From positions 1 to 64,000 of the forward strand of contig JAKLGA010000017.1 of assembly GCA_022710975.1 (NCBI GenBank): a DNA stretch of 64,000 nt, in the 5' to 3' direction. Under the pieces are notes generated by a model. It had not been told where the DNA came from, did no database searches, and was given only the letters and a program-made list of their open reading frames with translations. A program made the translations under genes and the position numbers. Shown one piece after another: positions 52,468 through 60,248 of this stretch (position 1 is the stretch's first letter; every line of letters begins with the position of its first letter). The stretch is from Myxococcota bacterium. Its GTDB lineage: Bacteria > Myxococcota > B64-G9.

Positions 52468-53383
52468 GCTCGCCCTGGCGCTGTGCCTCCTGGGCGTGTG
52501 CGCGTGTGAGTCCAGCTCGGATCCGGGCCGGCCGCCGGTCCTGGTGCTCGGGGTGGACGATCAGACCGGCCAGGGCGACGGGGGCTTCGACATGCGCCGG
52601 GCGCAGACCGCGCTCGAGGAGGCGCTGGCCGGCAGCCGGCAGCTGCGGCTGGTGGGCCAGCGCGACGCCCAGGCCTACCGGGCCGAGCTGGCCATCGTGC
52701 TGGCCTCCGAGCGCGCCCCCGAGCGGGAGGCGGAGGGTGCCGGACAGGACGGGCTGTACCGCGCCGTGCAGGTGGAGCTGCGCCTGGTCCGCAGGACGGA
52801 GGCCGTGTCCGAGTCGCTGCGGGCCGAGGGCAGCGCCTTCCTGGTCCAGGATCCGGCCTCCGTCGAGCGGGCGGAGGGCTTCCAGCGCGTGCTCGAGCTG
52901 GCCATCCGCCAGGCCGTGGAGCGCATCGACCTGCAGCTCGAGTCTCAGGGGCTGCCCCCGGACAAGCTGCGCGCTCTCCTGGACAGCCAGGACTCGGACG
53001 AGCGGCGCTACGTGCTGCGCGTGCTGCGGGCGCGCCCGGTCCCCGAGCTGGTGCCGCGGGTGATCGAGCTGCTCCGGGATCCGGACCCGGACCTGGTGCT
53101 GGAGGCCGTGGGGGTGCTGGTGGCGCAGCGGGATGACCGCGCCGTGCCTGGCCTGATCCGCCTGGCCGGCTCGAAGGACGTCGTGTTCCTGCTGCAGATC
53201 ATCACCGCCGTGGCCGAGATCGGTGGACCCATGGCCCGCGGGTACCTGTTCACCCTGGCGGCAGGGCACCCCGAGAGCCAGATCCGCGAGCGGGCGCTGG
53301 AGGGCCTGGCGCGGATCGATCGCCAGGCCGCTGCGGCCGTCGCGCCGGAGCAGCCATCGCCCCGGCCGGAGGCCGGGAAATGA
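52439..53383 (+). CDS. Lipoprotein with HEAT-like repeats, unknown function
   Basis: 314 residues from an ATG inside the end of lipB (29-bp overlap). Signal peptide and lipobox GVCAC. Residues 33-160 form an alpha/beta region (VLVLGVDDQTGQGDGGFDMRRAQTALEEALAGSRQLRLV...AELAIVLASE) similar in outline to proteins that report on TolB-like or secretin-associated 'penicillin-binding activator' folds; this likeness is weak. Residues about 170-300 carry HEAT-like helical repeats (LRALLDSQDSDERRYVLRVLRARPVPELVPRVIELLRDPDPDLVLEAVGVLV). Probably an envelope scaffold. The stop overlaps the next ATG by 4 bp. Confidence 0.75.
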   Translation: MWMRSRCCAELALALCLLGVCACESSSDPGRPPVLVLGVDDQTGQGDGGFDMRRAQTALEEALAGSRQLRLVGQRDAQAYRAELAIVLASERAPEREAEGAGQDGLYRAVQVELRLVRRTEAVSESLRAEGSAFLVQDPASVERAEGFQRVLELAIRQAVERIDLQLESQGLPPDKLRALLDSQDSDERRYVLRVLRARPVPELVPRVIELLRDPDPDLVLEAVGVLVAQRDDRAVPGLIRLAGSKDVVFLLQIITAVAEIGGPMARGYLFTLAAGHPESQIRERALEGLARIDRQAAAAVAPEQPSPRPEAGK

Positions 53384-53994
53384 GGTGCGCTTTGACTCGG
53401 ATCCGCGCAGTCGCCTGTGTGTGCTTGCTCCTGGCCCTGGGGGCCGTCGGCCTGGGCGCCTGCGCCCACGGCCCGGCGACCCCCGAGGGGCCGACCGCCA
53501 GCCACCCGCTGGAGGCCTACATGCCGCTGGCCGTCGGCACCCGCTGGGTGTACGGGACCACCTTCCAGGGGCAGCCCCAGCCCGACCTGGAGGTGGTGCT
53601 GGTGCGTGAGGAGGGTGGCTTCTTCCTCGACAACCGGCCCACGCCGAGCCGCTTCCGCTTCGACGCCGAAGGGCTGCGCGACGGCGCGACCCGCTACCTG
53701 CTCAAGGCGCCGCTGACCCAGGGGCTGAAGTGGATGAGCGTCGCGGATCTCAAGACCGTGGAGCACTACGAGATCACCGCCGTGGAGCGCAAGGTCAGCG
53801 TGCCGGCCGGCGTGTTCGACGGGTGCGTCACGGTCCGCATGGAGGTGCGCCTGGACGAGCGCCGCGCCATGCGCAACGACATGACCTTCGCGCCCGGGGT
53901 GGGCATGGTGGACGTGCGCGTCAGCCTGCTGGACGGGGCCAAGGAGCTTCCGCAGAGCCGCCTGGTCCTCAAGGTCTTCGAGCAGAAGAAGTGA
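53380..53994 (+). CDS. Small lipoprotein, unknown function
   Basis: 204 residues from an ATG overlapping the previous stop (ATGA). Signal peptide and lipobox GLGAC. The mature protein starts with LEAYMPLAVGTRWVYGTTFQGQ, the 'MPLAVGNRWVY' opening common in small myxobacterial beta-rich lipoproteins, and continues as an antiparallel beta domain (VEHYEITAVERKVSVPAGVFDGCVTVRMEV; DMTFAPGVGMVDV). Last gene of the four-gene run starting at the phosphoesterase. It converges on nadB with a 7-bp gap. Confidence 0.75.
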   Translation: MRCALTRIRAVACVCLLLALGAVGLGACAHGPATPEGPTASHPLEAYMPLAVGTRWVYGTTFQGQPQPDLEVVLVREEGGFFLDNRPTPSRFRFDAEGLRDGATRYLLKAPLTQGLKWMSVADLKTVEHYEITAVERKVSVPAGVFDGCVTVRMEVRLDERRAMRNDMTFAPGVGMVDVRVSLLDGAKELPQSRLVLKVFEQKK

Positions 53995-54001
53995 ACGCCG
54001 C

Positions 54002-55648
54002 TCAGGGCCAGCCGTAGGGCAGGGGGCTCTCGACGGCCACCGGCGCTCCCCGTGGGCCGAGCTGCAGGACGGTGTCCCGCACCCAGTGGGCGTCGTCGGG
54101 CTGCGGGTGGTCGAGGGTGAAGTGCAGGCCACGGCTCTCCTTGCGCAGGCGGGCCGCGTGGATGACCAGCTCGGCCACCTGGGCCAGGTTGCGCAGCTCC
54201 ACCAGGTCGGAGGTGAGCAGGAAGTCCCAGTAGAACTCCTGGATCTCCTCGCGGATCATCTGGACGCGTCTGAGCGCCCTCTCCAGGCGCTTGGTCGAGC
54301 GCACGATGCCCACGTAGTTCCACATGCTGCGCCGGATCTCGTCCCAGTTCTGGGCCACGACCACCATCTCGTCCGCGTCCACGGCGTCGCCCGGATCCCA
54401 CTCGCGGGGCGCAGCCGGGAACACGGGCGCGGTGGGCAGCCAGGCCACGGCGTCCTCGGCCGCGCGGCGGCCGAAGACCAGGGCCTCCAGCAGGGAGTTG
54501 GAGGCCAGGCGGTTGGCGCCGTGCAGCCCCGTGCAGGCCGTCTCGCCTACCGCGTACAGGCCGGGGATGGAGGTGCGCCCCGCCAGATCGGTGCGTACGC
54601 CGCCGCAGAAGTAGTGCGCGGCCGGCACCACCTGGATGGGCTCGCGGGTCATGTCGATGCCGTAGGCCAGGAGCTGCTGGTGGATGTTGGGGAACCGCCG
54701 CGTGAGGAAGTCGGGCGCGAGGCCGGTCATGTCCAGCAGCACGCAGTCGTCGCCGCGTTTCTTCAGCTCCCGGTCGATGGCCCGGGTGACCACGTCCCGG
54801 GTGGCCAGCGCCCCGCGCGGGTCATAGGCCTGCATGAACTCCTGCCCGTCGAGCAGCCGGAGTTTCCCGCCCTCGCCGCGCATGGCCTCGGACAGCAGGA
54901 AGGACTTGGCCTTGCGGTGGTAGAGGCAGGTGGGGTGGAACTGGACGAACTCGAGGTTGGCCAGCTCCGCCCCGGCCCGGTAGGCCATGGCCATGCCGTC
55001 GCCGGTGGCCACGTCCGGGTTCGAGGTGTACACGTACACCTTGCCCGCGCCGCCCGTGGCCAGCACGGTGCAGCCGCCGGTGAAGGTCTCCACCCGGCCG
55101 GTCCGCTGATCGAGCGCGTACACCCCGCGGCAGGTCCTGACGCCCCCGCCGCCGGCCGGCTCGACGATCAGGTTCACCGCGATGAGGTGATCGAGGAGCG
55201 TGATGCCAGGCGTGCTACGCGCGGCCGCCAGCAAGGTGGCCATCACCTCGTGGCCGGTGAAGTCACCGGCGTGCAGGATGCGGCGCTGGGAGTGGCCGCC
55301 CTCCTTGCCCAGGTCGAAGCCCTGGCCGCCCGCGTCCTGCGCGCGCGAGAAGGGCGCGCCCAGATCGATCAGCTCCTGGACCGCGGCCGGGCCGCCGGCG
55401 ATGCAGGTGCGCACCACCTCCGGGTTGCACAGGCCCGCCCCGGCCCGGAAGGTGTCCTGCGCGTGGGACTCGAAGGAGTCGCCGGCCGACAGCACCGCGG
55501 CGATGCCGCCCTGGGCCCTGTCCGAGGCCGACTCGTCCGGCTGCTTCTTGCCCAGCACCAGCACCGAGCCGTGCCTGGAGGCGCGCCGGGCGAAGGTCAG
55601 CCCCGCCAACCCCCCGCCGATCACTAGGAAATCCGCGTGCCTGCCCAC
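54002..55648 (-). CDS. nadB: L-aspartate oxidase
   Basis: 548 residues from a GTG with GGGAGGTG upstream. A TTG six codons earlier would place that ribosome site inside the gene and is rejected. FAD-binding GGGLAGL near the N-terminus, then SDRAQGGIAAVL, the flavin-domain motif FVQFHPTCLY, HYFCGGVRTDLAGRTSIPGLYAVGETACTGLHGANRLASNSLLEALVFG, and a C-terminal helical domain. It oxidises aspartate to iminoaspartate, the first step of de novo NAD synthesis with NadA. The active-site stretch is intact. nadA and nadC are not in the window. Confidence 0.96.
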   Translation of the reverse strand: MGRHADFLVIGGGLAGLTFARRASRHGSVLVLGKKQPDESASDRAQGGIAAVLSAGDSFESHAQDTFRAGAGLCNPEVVRTCIAGGPAAVQELIDLGAPFSRAQDAGGQGFDLGKEGGHSQRRILHAGDFTGHEVMATLLAAARSTPGITLLDHLIAVNLIVEPAGGGGVRTCRGVYALDQRTGRVETFTGGCTVLATGGAGKVYVYTSNPDVATGDGMAMAYRAGAELANLEFVQFHPTCLYHRKAKSFLLSEAMRGEGGKLRLLDGQEFMQAYDPRGALATRDVVTRAIDRELKKRGDDCVLLDMTGLAPDFLTRRFPNIHQQLLAYGIDMTREPIQVVPAAHYFCGGVRTDLAGRTSIPGLYAVGETACTGLHGANRLASNSLLEALVFGRRAAEDAVAWLPTAPVFPAAPREWDPGDAVDADEMVVVAQNWDEIRRSMWNYVGIVRSTKRLERALRRVQMIREEIQEFYWDFLLTSDLVELRNLAQVAELVIHAARLRKESRGLHFTLDHPQPDDAHWVRDTVLQLGPRGAPVAVESPLPYGWP

Positions 55649-55672
55649 GAGGCACCTCCCGTGCAACGCCCG

Positions 55673-55701
55673 AGTAGATCAGGATTCTCCCGGGCTGTCA
55701 A
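55673..55701 (-). promoter_or_regulatory. Sigma70-type promoter of nadB
   Basis: Minus strand TTGACA-N17-TCTACT, start near 55666, about 18 bp before the GTG. Back to back with the transglycosylase promoter. Confidence 0.65.
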
Positions 55702-55712
55702 TCGCCCCTTCC

Positions 55713-55742
55713 TTGCCCGGTCCGCGCGGCGCGTGCTAGACT
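55713..55742 (+). promoter_or_regulatory. Sigma70-type promoter of the transglycosylase, leaderless or nearly so
   Basis: TTGCCC-N18-TAGACT; the -10 ends 10 bp before the ATG, leaving at most a few untranslated bases. Confidence 0.6.
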
Positions 55743-55752
55743 CCCAGCGCCG

Positions 55753-56472
55753 ATGCGGGTTTCCTCGCACACCGTCCGGCCCACCCTCGCGGTGGCGGCC
55801 CTCGTGTTCTGTCTGGCCTCCTGGGCGCGGGCGGAGGTGTACGAGTTCGTCGATGAGGACGGCGTCATCCATTTCACCAACGTGCCACCGGACGGGCGCT
55901 ACAAGCTGCTGGACGACCGGGGCCGTCCCCGCTCCCGGAAGAAGCAGCCGGCCAAGGCCCCCAAGGCGGCCGCGGGCAAGGTGAGGCGCTCCGACGACAG
56001 CCGGCCCTACGCCCAGCGCTCCCGCGTGCGGACGCCCTCGCGCAAGACCGAGACCGACGAGTACGATACCTTCATCGTCGAGGCCTCCGAGCGGTTCGAC
56101 ATCCCCGCCGCCCTGGTGCGCGCGGTCATCGCCGTGGAGAGCAACTTCGATCCGCAGGCCGTGTCGCACGCCGGGGCCGAGGGCCTGATGCAGCTCATGC
56201 CCGAGACGGCCAAGCAGGTGGGCGTCGAGGACACCTTCGACCCCCGCCAGAACATCCTGGGCGGCACCCGCTACCTCCGGCAGCTCGCCAACGCCTTCGC
56301 CGGGGATCTGGTCCTCACGCTGGCGGCCTACAACGCCGGCCAGCAGCGGGTGGTGAAGCACAACGACATCCCCCCCATCGACGAGACGCAGATCTACGTC
56401 CGCCGCGTACTGCAGCTCTACTACCATTACAAGAAGCTCTATGGCCCGCCGGCCGAGGACGAGAGCCCATGA
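55753..56472 (+). CDS. Lytic transglycosylase with DUF4124 domain
   Basis: 239 residues from an ATG. Signal peptide ending SWARA-EVY; residues 28-60 are a DUF4124 strand-rich domain (VYEFVDEDGVIHFTNVP); a basic linker follows; residues about 105-225 are a family 1 SLT domain with catalytic E129 in AVIAVESNFDPQAVSHAGAEGLMQLMPETAK and LAAYNAGQQRVV. It cleaves peptidoglycan to 1,6-anhydro products in the periplasm. Its stop overlaps the next ATG (ATGA), so the two genes are co-translated. Confidence 0.94.
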   Translation: MRVSSHTVRPTLAVAALVFCLASWARAEVYEFVDEDGVIHFTNVPPDGRYKLLDDRGRPRSRKKQPAKAPKAAAGKVRRSDDSRPYAQRSRVRTPSRKTETDEYDTFIVEASERFDIPAALVRAVIAVESNFDPQAVSHAGAEGLMQLMPETAKQVGVEDTFDPRQNILGGTRYLRQLANAFAGDLVLTLAAYNAGQQRVVKHNDIPPIDETQIYVRRVLQLYYHYKKLYGPPAEDESP

Positions 56473-57761
56473 CGGACAAGCCCAGCGTGACCTTGGACTG
56501 GAACACGGAGGAAGAAGGGGAGATCGACGACGACTTCCTCTTCCACCTCTACCAGGGCGGGGAGTTCCTGCGCACCGATCGCATCGCCGAGGCCAAGGAG
56601 CATCTGGAGAAGGCGCTGGTGCTGAAGCCCAGCAACCCCCGCGGCCAGAACATGCTGGGGCTGGTGTACTTCAAGCTGGGCCTGTTCGCGCAGGCCATCG
56701 AGCTCTACCAGGGCCTGGTCAAGCGCTACCCGGGGGATCCCACCCTGCGGGTCAACCTGGCCATGGTCCACCTGAAGGCCGAGGCCCTGGACGCGGCCGA
56801 GGAGCAGCTGCGCTCCGCGCTGGAGGCCGACCCGGAGCACGTGAGCGCACACCGCTACCTGGGGCTGGTGTTGATGCGGCGCGGCCAGGCCGCGGCGGCC
56901 CGCCCGCACCTCGAGCGGGCTGGCGTGCGCAACCTGGATCGGCTGCTCGCCAGCGAAGAGGACGACCAGGAGCCGCGGCGGGAGGTCGCGGAGACCACCC
57001 AGCGGCGCGCGCTGGCCGCGGTGGCCGATCAGGGCTTCCGCGAGCTGGAGGAGAAGGAGACACCCTTCCGCGCCGTGGGCAAGCAGCCGAGCCCACCCCC
57101 GGCCGCGCCGGTGGCCGATGGCGTCGAGGCCTGGAGCACGCTCGACGCCAGCCGGGCCGCGGCGGCCGCGCCGACGCCGGGCGGCCCGGCGCCGCGGGTG
57201 TTCCGGGCGGAGGGCGGGCAGCTCGAGGTGGACGCCCCGGGGCCGGTCTTCTCCCGGCTCGTCGGCCTGCAATGGCTGCGCGGTCAGGCCGAGTTCGAGC
57301 CGGTGCGCAAGCGCTTCGCGGGCAAGGAGACCAAGCACCCCTTCGACCGCGGGGAGCGCGGGGTGGTGCTGGCCAAGGGCCCGGCGCGCATGTCCTTCCT
57401 GGCCCCGACGGGCGAGCGCTTCTCGATCCTGCGCGTGGAGCGCGAGCCGGGCTACTTCCTCGAGCAGCTCGTGTTCGCCTTCTCGGAGAGCACCTCCTGG
57501 GAGAACGGGCGCCTGCCCGCCCCCAAGGGCGAGGGCCTGCCCATCTTCCACCTGTTCGGCGCCGCCGAGCTGGTGCTGTGTTGCCAGGGAGACGTGGTCA
57601 GACAGCGGCTGCTGGGCGACGAGCGGTTCGCGTTGCGCGCCTCGCGCCTGGTCGGCTGGACCGGCAACCTGGTCCCTCGCCTGAGCGACGGCGAGCCGCC
57701 CTGGCCCGAGGGCCTGTGGATCGAGCTCTCTGGCAGCGGCGAGGTGCTGCTGCTCGGCTGA
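56469..57761 (+). CDS. TPR protein fused to an AIM24-like domain
   Basis: 430 residues from an ATG overlapping the transglycosylase stop. No signal peptide. Residues about 20-150 are TPR units (RTDRIAEAKEHLEKALVLKPSNPRGQNMLGLVYFKLGLFAQAIELYQGLVKRYPGD). A variable linker follows (about 160-240). Residues about 240-430 are beta-rich, with GERGVVLAKGPARMSFLAPTGERFSILRVEREPGYFLEQLVFAF and LVGWTGNLVPRLSDG, resembling AIM24/TraT-related beta domains. Role unknown; pairing with a cell-wall enzyme suggests an assembly function. Confidence 0.78.
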   Translation: MTDKPSVTLDWNTEEEGEIDDDFLFHLYQGGEFLRTDRIAEAKEHLEKALVLKPSNPRGQNMLGLVYFKLGLFAQAIELYQGLVKRYPGDPTLRVNLAMVHLKAEALDAAEEQLRSALEADPEHVSAHRYLGLVLMRRGQAAAARPHLERAGVRNLDRLLASEEDDQEPRREVAETTQRRALAAVADQGFRELEEKETPFRAVGKQPSPPPAAPVADGVEAWSTLDASRAAAAAPTPGGPAPRVFRAEGGQLEVDAPGPVFSRLVGLQWLRGQAEFEPVRKRFAGKETKHPFDRGERGVVLAKGPARMSFLAPTGERFSILRVEREPGYFLEQLVFAFSESTSWENGRLPAPKGEGLPIFHLFGAAELVLCCQGDVVRQRLLGDERFALRASRLVGWTGNLVPRLSDGEPPWPEGLWIELSGSGEVLLLG

Positions 57762-57792
57762 GATCGCCACCCTCCCCGGGGGAGTCCGTCGC

Positions 57793-58464
57793 ATGCGCCG
57801 CAAGCTGAAAGACCAGTTCTTCAACCTGCCCAACACGCTCACCATGGCCCGCATCCTGGTGATCCCGGCCGTGCTGGTGTTCGTGTACTACGAGAGCCGG
57901 GTCAACTCCTTCATCGCCGCCTGCCTGTTCGCCGGCGCCTCGATCACCGACTTCTTCGACGGCTGGCTGGCGCGGCGAAAGGGCCTGATCACGGTGGTCG
58001 GCAAGTTCCTGGATCCGCTGGCCGACAAGCTGCTGGTCTCCTCCACCCTGGTCATGCTCATTCCGCTCGGGCGGATCCCGGCCTGGGTGGTGGTGCTGCT
58101 CCTGGCCCGCGAGCTGACCATCACCGGCCTGCGCTCCATCGCCTCCAGCGAGGGCCTGATCATCGACGCGAGCCAGGAGGGCAAGTGGAAGACGGCCTTC
58201 CAGATCACCGGCATCCTGGGGCTGCTGGTGCACTACCCCTACCCGGTGGTGGTGGTCTCGACGGGGCTGTACGATCTGGTGGCCGGCACCTGGCTGCACC
58301 GGCTGCTGGTGGACCTGGGCGTGCCCGTCCACCCCTGGGTCGACTTCCACGTGATCGGGCTGTGGCTCATCTACCTGTCGCTGTTCTTCAGCATCTTCTC
58401 GGCCTCCAAGTACTTCATCCGCTTCGTGCGGGCGGTGGACGCCAAGGATCGCCAGGCAGCCTGA
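57793..58464 (+). CDS. pgsA: CDP-diacylglycerol-glycerol-3-phosphate phosphatidyltransferase
   Basis: 223 residues from an ATG preceded by GGGGGAG. The CDP-alcohol phosphotransferase motif D-x2-DG-x2-AR-x8-G-x3-D-x3-D is complete (TDFFDGWLARRKGLITVVGKFLDPLADKLL). Several membrane helices surround it. The start NLPNTLTMARILVIPAVLVF is typical of PgsA. It makes phosphatidylglycerol phosphate at the inner membrane. The protein is 30-40 residues longer than E. coli PgsA, with an extra loop at about 150-190. It lies 31 bp after the TPR-AIM24 gene. Confidence 0.93.
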   Translation: MRRKLKDQFFNLPNTLTMARILVIPAVLVFVYYESRVNSFIAACLFAGASITDFFDGWLARRKGLITVVGKFLDPLADKLLVSSTLVMLIPLGRIPAWVVVLLLARELTITGLRSIASSEGLIIDASQEGKWKTAFQITGILGLLVHYPYPVVVVSTGLYDLVAGTWLHRLLVDLGVPVHPWVDFHVIGLWLIYLSLFFSIFSASKYFIRFVRAVDAKDRQAA

Positions 58465-58481
58465 GGTCCGGGAAATTTCGC

Positions 58482-58510
58482 TTGACATCGTTTTGGGCTT
58501 GGGCGATATA
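58482..58510 (+). promoter_or_regulatory. Sigma70-type promoter of the tRNA pair
   Basis: Perfect -35 TTGACA; GATATA at 17 bp or TATAGG at 19 bp serves as -10. Start near 58517, ten bases before tRNA-Gly. Both tRNAs and the terminator behind them form one short unit. Confidence 0.7.
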
Positions 58511-58526
58511 GGTGCGCGTCGCTGAT

Positions 58527-58599
58527 GCGGGTGTAACTCAGTGGCCAGAGTGCAACCTTGCCAAGGTTGAAGTCGAGGGTTCAAATCCCTTCACCCGCT
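58527..58599 (+). tRNA. tRNA-Gly (anticodon GCC)
   Basis: Acceptor stem GCGGGTG/CACCCGC, D stem ACTC/GAGT, anticodon stem CAACC/GGTTG with loop TTGCCAA, T arm with TTCAAAT. 73 nt, discriminator T; CCA is not encoded. Confidence 0.96.
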
Positions 58600-58611
58600 T
58601 CTTTGGTACCC

Positions 58612-58682
<71 letters not shown>

Positions 58683-58684
58683 TG

Positions 58685-58717
58685 AAACGGGTCGGTCAGC
58701 GGGGCCGACCCGTTTTT
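58685..58717 (+). terminator. Rho-independent terminator after the tRNAs
   Basis: An 11-bp perfect stem (AAACGGGTCGG/CCGACCCGTTT) with a 9-nt loop, running straight into T5. It begins three bases after tRNA-Cys. Confidence 0.93.
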
Positions 58718-58754
58718 GTTTTGGACGAAGGCCGTCGACGGGGAGGGGACCGCA

Positions 58755-59318
58755 GTGCGTGGTAGCGTGCGCAAGGCCGTGATGATCGTCGAGGACGATC
58801 CCCAGCGGCGAAAGTACTTCTTCGAGATCCTGGATCTGACCCGCGTGGACGTCCTGTCCGCGGTCGACGCCGAGGAGGCCATGCGCCTGGCCCGCCGCCA
58901 GCAGCCCGAGCTCATCCTGCTGAACATGTTCAGCGACAAGACCGACGGGGTGTCGTTCCTCAAGCAGCTGCGCTGCTTCGGGCTGGGCCAGAAGATGATC
59001 GTGCTCGGCATGGTGGGGGACGAGGACGAGAAGGCCCACGCCGCGGCGTCGAACGCCGGTCCGGACAAGCTGCTCGAACGCCAGCCGGCCCCGCACCTGG
59101 TGCTCGAGCTGGTGGCCGGCTACCTGGGCATCAAGAAGATTGAGGTGCCCCCCAGGATGGTGCCCACGGTCGGACGCACCCGCGTGGAGGCCGCGCCCGC
59201 GGAGGCGCTGGCGAAGCCGGACCAGGCGCCGGGCTCCGAGGCGCCCAAGCCCATCATCCGCAGCCTCTCCAACCTCCTCATGCTCACCGACGACGCCGGC
59301 AAGCAGAGGAAGACGTAG
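58755..59318 (+). CDS. Degenerate (pseudo-)receiver protein
   Basis: 187 residues from a GTG preceded by GGGGAGGGG; earlier codons fall in the terminator. Residues 6-125 follow the receiver fold: AVMIVEDDPQRRKYFFEIL, then LILLNMFSDKTDG where the phosphoacceptor aspartate is replaced by N57. The usual Thr/Ser (VLGMV) and the KP motif (LLERQP) are also missing, though the acidic pair D14/D15 remains. So it should not be phosphorylated in the normal way. The C-terminal 65 residues are a Pro/Ala-rich tail ending in a short helix (PIIRSLSNLLML). Partner unknown. Confidence 0.8.
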   Translation: MRGSVRKAVMIVEDDPQRRKYFFEILDLTRVDVLSAVDAEEAMRLARRQQPELILLNMFSDKTDGVSFLKQLRCFGLGQKMIVLGMVGDEDEKAHAAASNAGPDKLLERQPAPHLVLELVAGYLGIKKIEVPPRMVPTVGRTRVEAAPAEALAKPDQAPGSEAPKPIIRSLSNLLMLTDDAGKQRKT

Positions 59319-59327
59319 GCCGACTCC

Positions 59328-59639
59328 TCAGCGGCCGCGGCGGGCGCCTGCGGCGGCGAACACGAACGCCTGCCGCACCCGGCGCGCCGAGGCCAGGAAA
59401 CCCTCGAAGTAGGCCGCCGCGTCGAAGTGCGGATCCTGCTGCTGGTAGGTGTCGGACTGCTCCCGCAGCCAGCTGGCGTTCTCCTGACCGAACACGTCTC
59501 GCTGACCGATCTCCTCGGCCTGCAGCATGGACATGGCCTGGGTCTCGTTGGGGTGGGCGTGGTTGGCCCACATCTCGCCGTCCGCCTCGCCGAGCAGGTA
59601 GCTGCCCTCGTAGTCCACCGTGGCTGCCGTCTTGGTCAT
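59328..59639 (-). CDS. Small protein paired with a ribbon-helix-helix gene
   Basis: 103 residues from an ATG preceded by GGAGGGA. Acidic and glutamine-rich in the middle (EIGQRDVFGQENASWLREQSDTYQQQD), with a C-terminal amphipathic segment FDAAAYFEGFLASA (72-85) that aligns with FDESSFLQGWAAAV in the protein encoded just upstream. It lies 22 bp after that gene and is probably co-transcribed. No family recognised; it converges on the pseudo-receiver gene. Confidence 0.7.
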   Translation of the reverse strand: MTKTAATVDYEGSYLLGEADGEMWANHAHPNETQAMSMLQAEEIGQRDVFGQENASWLREQSDTYQQQDPHFDAAAYFEGFLASARRVRQAFVFAAAGARRGR

Positions 59640-59661
59640 GGTTTCCCTCCGCGACCTGGGT

Positions 59662-60117
59662 TCAGAGCTTCTCCTGCAGTGCCTCCCAGAGCAGGCCCAC
59701 CGCGGCGGCCCACCCCTGCAGGAAGGACGACTCGTCGAAACCTTCGCCGGTGCGCTGGCTCTCCAGCGTACGCACCAGCTCCGCCGGGGGGGCGGTGCGC
59801 AGCGCCTGGAGCCGCGCCTGGATGGACAGGCTGCCCAGCTCGCGCAAGCGGGCGAAGCCTGCCTCGTGCTCGACCCAGTCCCGCGCCGCGCCTGCCCCGG
59901 CCTGGAACCAATGCGCCTGGACCTGGGTGCGTTCCTGCCGGAGCCGCAGCAGGGTGCGCTCGAGCCGCTCCAGATCCAGCGGCAGATCGAGCAGGCGGCT
60001 CACCTCGCGGCGCAGCGCGTCCTGGCATGTCCTTGATACATTGATTGATTTTCTGATTCTCGGATCGGCCAGCCGATGCTGGAGGTCGTGGGGGATGGAG
60101 ATGGTGAGGCGTGGCAT
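59662..60117 (-). CDS. Ribbon-helix-helix protein with helical C-terminal domain
   Basis: 151 residues from an ATG without a Shine-Dalgarno sequence. Residues 1-42 (MPRLTISIPHDLQHRLADP...NVSRTCQDALRREVSRL) have the pattern of RHH antitoxin-type repressors of the CcdA/CopG group. A helical middle follows and a terminal FDESSFLQGWAAAV (127-140). Upstream DNA is strikingly AT-rich, with a promoter and an inverted repeat over it, consistent with autoregulation. It could be the antitoxin or regulator of a two-gene module with the next ORF. Confidence 0.75.
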   Translation of the reverse strand: MPRLTISIPHDLQHRLADPRIRKSINVSRTCQDALRREVSRLLDLPLDLERLERTLLRLRQERTQVQAHWFQAGAGAARDWVEHEAGFARLRELGSLSIQARLQALRTAPPAELVRTLESQRTGEGFDESSFLQGWAAAVGLLWEALQEKL

Positions 60118-60119
60118 TT

Positions 60120-60151
60120 GTATGCATATAAACTATCGGTAAAATACATAC
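60120..60151. promoter_or_regulatory. Inverted repeat over the RHH gene start (possible operator)
   Basis: GTATGCAT (60120-60127) and ATACATAC (60144-60151) match in 7 of 8 positions as inverted arms. They flank the predicted transcription start and overlap the -10, the position expected for an autorepressor. Confidence 0.45.
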
Positions 60152-60173
60152 TGCGATTGCGGAGTGCGGTCAA
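60145..60173 (-). promoter_or_regulatory. Sigma70-type promoter of the RHH gene pair
   Basis: Minus strand TTGACC-N17-TATGTA in AT-rich DNA. Start near 60138, leader about 20 bases without a ribosome site. Confidence 0.6.
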
Positions 60174-60248
60174 ATTTTTGGCCGGCTTGCATGCGGGTGG
60201 GGCGCGTGGTAAGCCTCACCCGTCGTCCCAACCCACGGAGCACCCCGC

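Noticed and set aside
55649-55666. TTG at 55666 as start of nadB
   Set aside because: The ribosome site GGGAGGTG lies inside that reading; the GTG at 55648 is correctly spaced.
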